Assembly: GCA_902386205.1 (NCBI GenBank)
Contig: CABMIH010000058.1
Coordinates: 41,095 to 105,094, forward strand
Direction: 5' to 3'
Source of the DNA: an uncultured archaeon
Lineage (GTDB): Archaea > Halobacteriota > Methanosarcinia > Methanosarcinales > Methanoperedenaceae
Length of the DNA stretch: 64,000 nt
Every line of letters begins with the position of its first letter. The first letter of the stretch is position 1. Under the pieces are notes generated by a model. The model was not told the origin of the DNA and ran no database searches. It saw nothing but the letters and a program-made list of their open reading frames with translations. Below are positions 61,423-64,000 of this stretch, in pieces. Position numbers and translations under genes: made by a program.

Positions 61423-62469
61423 CTACAGGCTTTCTTTAAGTTTCTCTTCTATCAGGGAGCAGATACCTTGCGCCTCTTCATTGACAGCGATAATCTCAAT
61501 ATTCTCGGGGGCCGGTACTCCCAGACCGAGCTCTGCCGCCATGGCAATTTGTTCCTGCTTGAATATTTCGCCACTTGAAACCTCACCTGTAGTACCATAG
61601 ATCCTGAGAATGCATACACCCACTGCGTCCAGCGCCACCCTGTCAGAGCTTGCAATCAAGACTTCAGGTTCGATCAGTGTTCCCTTATCGGGTCCCCCTT
61701 TTGAAAAACCCTGAATCCCATCCAGGATTATCAACTCAGGTTTATAGGCAGCATTGATTTCTGCTATCATCAGCCTTTGGAATCTGGAGGAATGAAGCTC
61801 TGACATGTAGTTGTATCCGTCGTCAGGATCGTATTTTGCTATCATGCCGACACTGTTCTTGAGCGACATGGTGAAATGTCCGCCGAACCTGTGGGTCTTA
61901 AGGCAGCATGTCGCAACTATCGCATCCGCGTCCCTGAATACCTTGGGGAATAGAAATCCCCTGCTCCAGTGGCTTCCTTTTTCCTTCATCCAGCCGTCAC
62001 TTTTAAGCTCGTCAAGTATCACAACATCAAATCCCTTCTTCCCTGCAAGTTCCATGACCCCTGTATCTTCAAGCACTTTCCCTGTGTCCCCCATGCCGCT
62101 TCTCTCGGCCAGGACGATGCGGGTATCATGCTCCTTCAGTACATCCACGATGGCTGACAGGGTATCGATATGTGTTGAGGCCGGGAAGGGGTCTGCGCTG
62201 TTATAATTGGCTTTGATTGCGACCTTTTTGCCTGACAGGTTTCCAGGGTCGAAATTTTTTATTAGCTCAGCCGTTCCTTTTTTCCTGTCCCCTGTTTTTG
62301 TCACATACACTTTTGATTTTACAATAACAGATTCCTCCCTTTTCTCAGCTTGTTCTGGCTTTGGTGCTTCTTTTTTAGAAAGGCAGCCTGAAAAGATAAC
62401 ATACAATAATGCCAGTGATTTCCTTAGAAACTCCCTTCTCAATACCATATTAGATACTAAATTCTTCAA
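61423..62469 (-). CDS. DUF362 lipoprotein with twin-arginine-like signal
   Basis: A 348-residue protein. The N-terminus has LRREFLRKSLALLYVIFSGC, a twin-arginine pattern plus lipobox, so it is exported and lipid-anchored. The rest is a DUF362 domain: VAIKANYNSADPFPASTHID, AERSGMGDTGKVLEDTGV, CCLKTHRFGGHFTMSLKNSV and LDGIQGFSKGGPDKG. DUF362 proteins are often fused to ferredoxins and linked to redox processes; no Fe-S site is visible in this one. It converges with the giant cytochrome gene. Confidence 0.8.
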   Translation of the reverse strand: MKNLVSNMVLRREFLRKSLALLYVIFSGCLSKKEAPKPEQAEKREESVIVKSKVYVTKTGDRKKGTAELIKNFDPGNLSGKKVAIKANYNSADPFPASTHIDTLSAIVDVLKEHDTRIVLAERSGMGDTGKVLEDTGVMELAGKKGFDVVILDELKSDGWMKEKGSHWSRGFLFPKVFRDADAIVATCCLKTHRFGGHFTMSLKNSVGMIAKYDPDDGYNYMSELHSSRFQRLMIAEINAAYKPELIILDGIQGFSKGGPDKGTLIEPEVLIASSDRVALDAVGVCILRIYGTTGEVSSGEIFKQEQIAMAAELGLGVPAPENIEIIAVNEEAQGICSLIEEKLKESL

Positions 62470-62678
62470 ATATTAAGTTTTGCCCTAAATTTGCTTCAGG
62501 AAGGTCTTACGAATAAAACAGCCGGGCTGGTCAGAATTGGGAAGATAGATATAGATGAAAAAATTGGAAGAATGGTAGAATCAAAAGTGGTCGGATGAAT
62601 CTTGAAGAATTCAAGAAAAAAACCGGCTTTTCACCAATAATTTAATAACATCAGGATGTATATTGAATTCAGAGAAAT

Positions 62679-63137
62679 ATGATATTGAACTTCCAGCTTA
62701 ACAGTGTGGAATCAAAGACCTATTCCAGCGCCGAGGATATCAGAAAATACAAGAATATTAATATAAATTACGATGTAAATCTTAAAAATCCCTCGGTAGT
62801 TATCGAGCATACGCCTTTCGGGGAAAAATCTGTGCTCAGGGTCGAGTACACTTTTGCCATAAACTACCTGAGCCCGAATATTGGCCACATAAGGTTTGAA
62901 GGCCTGTCCGACTATTACAGCGAAGAAGATCTCAAAGAACTAAAGGAAAAATGGGACGCCGGGAAAGCGCCAGGAGAGATCCAGAACGAGCTTGCAAACA
63001 CTATGGTGGCAAACCTTGCCCCGCTGGCATTGATGCTCTCAAAAGCGCTGGGACTTCCGCCTTCAATGCCTGTGCCCGTGATCAATTTCCAGCAGGCTGC
63101 GAAGAAAAAAGAAGAGCCCACGTATTATCATGGGTAA
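62679..63137 (+). CDS. Conserved archaeal protein, possibly SecB-like
   Basis: A 152-residue soluble protein with a beta-rich N-terminal part (VLRVEYTFAINYLSPNIGHI, then RFEGLSDYYSEEDLKELKEK) and a helical C-terminal part (LANTMVANLAPLALMLSKAL) ending in a short Pro-rich tail. I recall similar archaeal proteins, some compared with the chaperone SecB, but the assignment is tentative. The stretch 62470-62678 before it has only a fragmentary frame ending at 62598 and a 16-codon frame (62596-62646). Confidence 0.55.
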   Translation: MILNFQLNSVESKTYSSAEDIRKYKNININYDVNLKNPSVVIEHTPFGEKSVLRVEYTFAINYLSPNIGHIRFEGLSDYYSEEDLKELKEKWDAGKAPGEIQNELANTMVANLAPLALMLSKALGLPPSMPVPVINFQQAAKKKEEPTYYHG

Positions 63138-63241
63138 GTTTTTTTGGTACTGTAAAGTCTTCGGTTGATAACATTAATCTGATTTTGTTCTATCACCGCA
63201 GACTTGACAGAACCGTGGATAAAAACCTATGAAAGGCCGGT

Positions 63242-63829
63242 TCAGTCCGTATTCTGAGGAGACATCAAATATCCCCCGAAACTTATCGCCCAGAGAATAA
63301 CCGGATATGCTATCATCCGCTCCATACCACCCGGACCCAGCCCAAGGTATATATTAGCTCCATACAGAACAAGGGCTGTGATGCTCGCTATTCCCATCAG
63401 GATAGAAAAATACGAAAACGGTGATTTCACTACTTTACTTGCCGCGATCGCGACAAACCCATCAAATAAGAAGGTAATGAACGAAACGATCACATGGAGA
63501 AAGCCAGTATTCTCCGGGAACAGTCCAACGCCAATGGCGCCAAGCCCCGAAATACAAAGCAATGCGGTTATAAGAGGACTTCTGAATTCACGCCAGATGA
63601 AGTATGAACATGGTATGATAAGAAGGCCGAAAAGAATAACTGAGAAATTGAAGATAGAAGCAGAAGGTTGATAAATGGTGCATGTCGCGCGGCAGGTAGC
63701 ACCAAGGTCGCTAATAAAATTCCCGGATACGCTGTAACCTGGATACAGATACTCTGCCAGGTGCATTCCGATAACAAACTGCACAGCTCCCACGAATAAT
63801 AATGCACCAGCGGCGCGCCTGAAATCCAT
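63242..63829 (-). CDS. DUF998 membrane protein
   Basis: A 195-residue membrane protein with six hydrophobic segments. The first has AAGALLFVGAVQFVIGMHLAE followed by YPGYSVSGNFISDLGATC, the hallmark of DUF998. Other segments are FNFSVILFGLLIIPCSYFIW and LLCISGLGAIGVGLFPENTG. Function unknown. Past its start, 63830-64000 contains only AT-rich sequence and no gene that I can support. Confidence 0.8.
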   Translation of the reverse strand: MDFRRAAGALLFVGAVQFVIGMHLAEYLYPGYSVSGNFISDLGATCRATCTIYQPSASIFNFSVILFGLLIIPCSYFIWREFRSPLITALLCISGLGAIGVGLFPENTGFLHVIVSFITFLFDGFVAIAASKVVKSPFSYFSILMGIASITALVLYGANIYLGLGPGGMERMIAYPVILWAISFGGYLMSPQNTD

Positions 63830-64000
63830 ACCTGATAATAAAGTATTAGTAAATATAAAGATTTGCCAACCAGGTGGGTGTAAAATCTTTTGGTGTTAAA
63901 TATTTTTTGAAATGTTATTCAGCCAATAATCCCTTCGAATATCCAGGTATTTTAAAGCACCATGTGTAGTTTTGAATATCCTTTTTAAAGAATCAGGCAT

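Noticed and set aside
62470..62646. Two short frames (ending 62598, and 62596-62646) before the SecB-like gene
   Set aside because: They overlap as in a toxin-antitoxin pair, but the first has no start codon and the second has only 16 codons; too little to call.
1..64000. tRNA, rRNA and CRISPR arrays
   Set aside because: I found no cloverleaf with a T-arm sequence, no rRNA segments and no regularly spaced repeats of CRISPR size on either strand; a covariance search was not possible.
1..64000. Insertion sequences or integrases
   Set aside because: No transposase or recombinase protein was recognised, and no terminal inverted repeats with target duplications were seen around the 640-6112 island.

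Overview
The window comes from a methane-metabolising euryarchaeon, most likely an ANME-2d / Candidatus Methanoperedens-type anaerobic methanotroph. The evidence is a complete mtrEDCBAFGH operon for methyl-H4MPT:coenzyme M methyltransferase, a 5'-truncated methanogenesis marker 7 gene at the left edge, a pentaheme cytochrome, and a 1517-residue multiheme cytochrome that carries S-layer-type domains. Archaeal housekeeping genes (RPA with its associated protein, GatD, ABCE1, type II GAPDH, ATP-dependent DNA ligase) and archaeal TATA/BRE promoters agree with this. The species assignment is inference; no 16S or mcrA gene is present.

Layout. 1-634: end of methanogenesis marker 7. 640-6112: an A+T-rich accessory island, almost all on the minus strand. 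It holds one intact HEPN/MNT pair, a solo MNT protein, three decayed MNT remnants, a frameshifted small gene on the plus strand, a PIN nuclease fused to an RPA-like zinc-finger domain, and an OLD-like ATPase/TOPRIM gene. 6300-7850: the replication protein A locus. 8070-8733: a VapBC-type toxin-antitoxin pair. 8795-14810: malate dehydrogenase, a small membrane protein, an Asp-nucleophile alpha/beta hydrolase, a PhzF-family protein and UvrA. 15081-20118: the mtr operon with promoter and terminator. 20406-28683: GatD, phosphohexomutase, pentaheme cytochrome, DNA ligase, arginine decarboxylase, DUF531 and UspA. 28761-42060: MutS-like ATPase, JAMM protease, GcvH-like protein, lipoprotein, ArgH, CorA-like transporter, beta-propeller protein, MscS, GAPDH, CooT-like protein, bactofilin-like protein, DUF131 and DUF366. 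42135-42838: a second HEPN/MNT pair. 42956-53780: amino-acid permease, U32 protein with a Cys-rich partner, NfnAB-type transhydrogenase, MFS transporter, ArgB and ABCE1. 53884-64000: surface proteins, DHH phosphoesterase, the giant cytochrome, a DUF362 lipoprotein and membrane proteins.

How the genes work together. Mtr is the Na+-pumping methyl-transfer step used in reverse during methane oxidation. The two cytochrome genes and the S-layer fusion would carry electrons out across the envelope. NfnAB, malate dehydrogenase and GAPDH serve redox and central carbon metabolism. ArgB, ArgH and SpeA link arginine to polyamine synthesis.

Most interesting for follow-up: (i) the PIN-RPA fusion beside an OLD-like nuclease, whose C-terminal half closely resembles the host RPA encoded 2.8 kb away; (ii) four intergenic hairpins (641, 14933, 20253, 50370) sharing a closing AGAT/ATCTTA helix, which look like an undescribed structured RNA or element family; (iii) the S-layer cytochrome with 19 CXXCH, two CX4CH and a possible CX11CH heme site.
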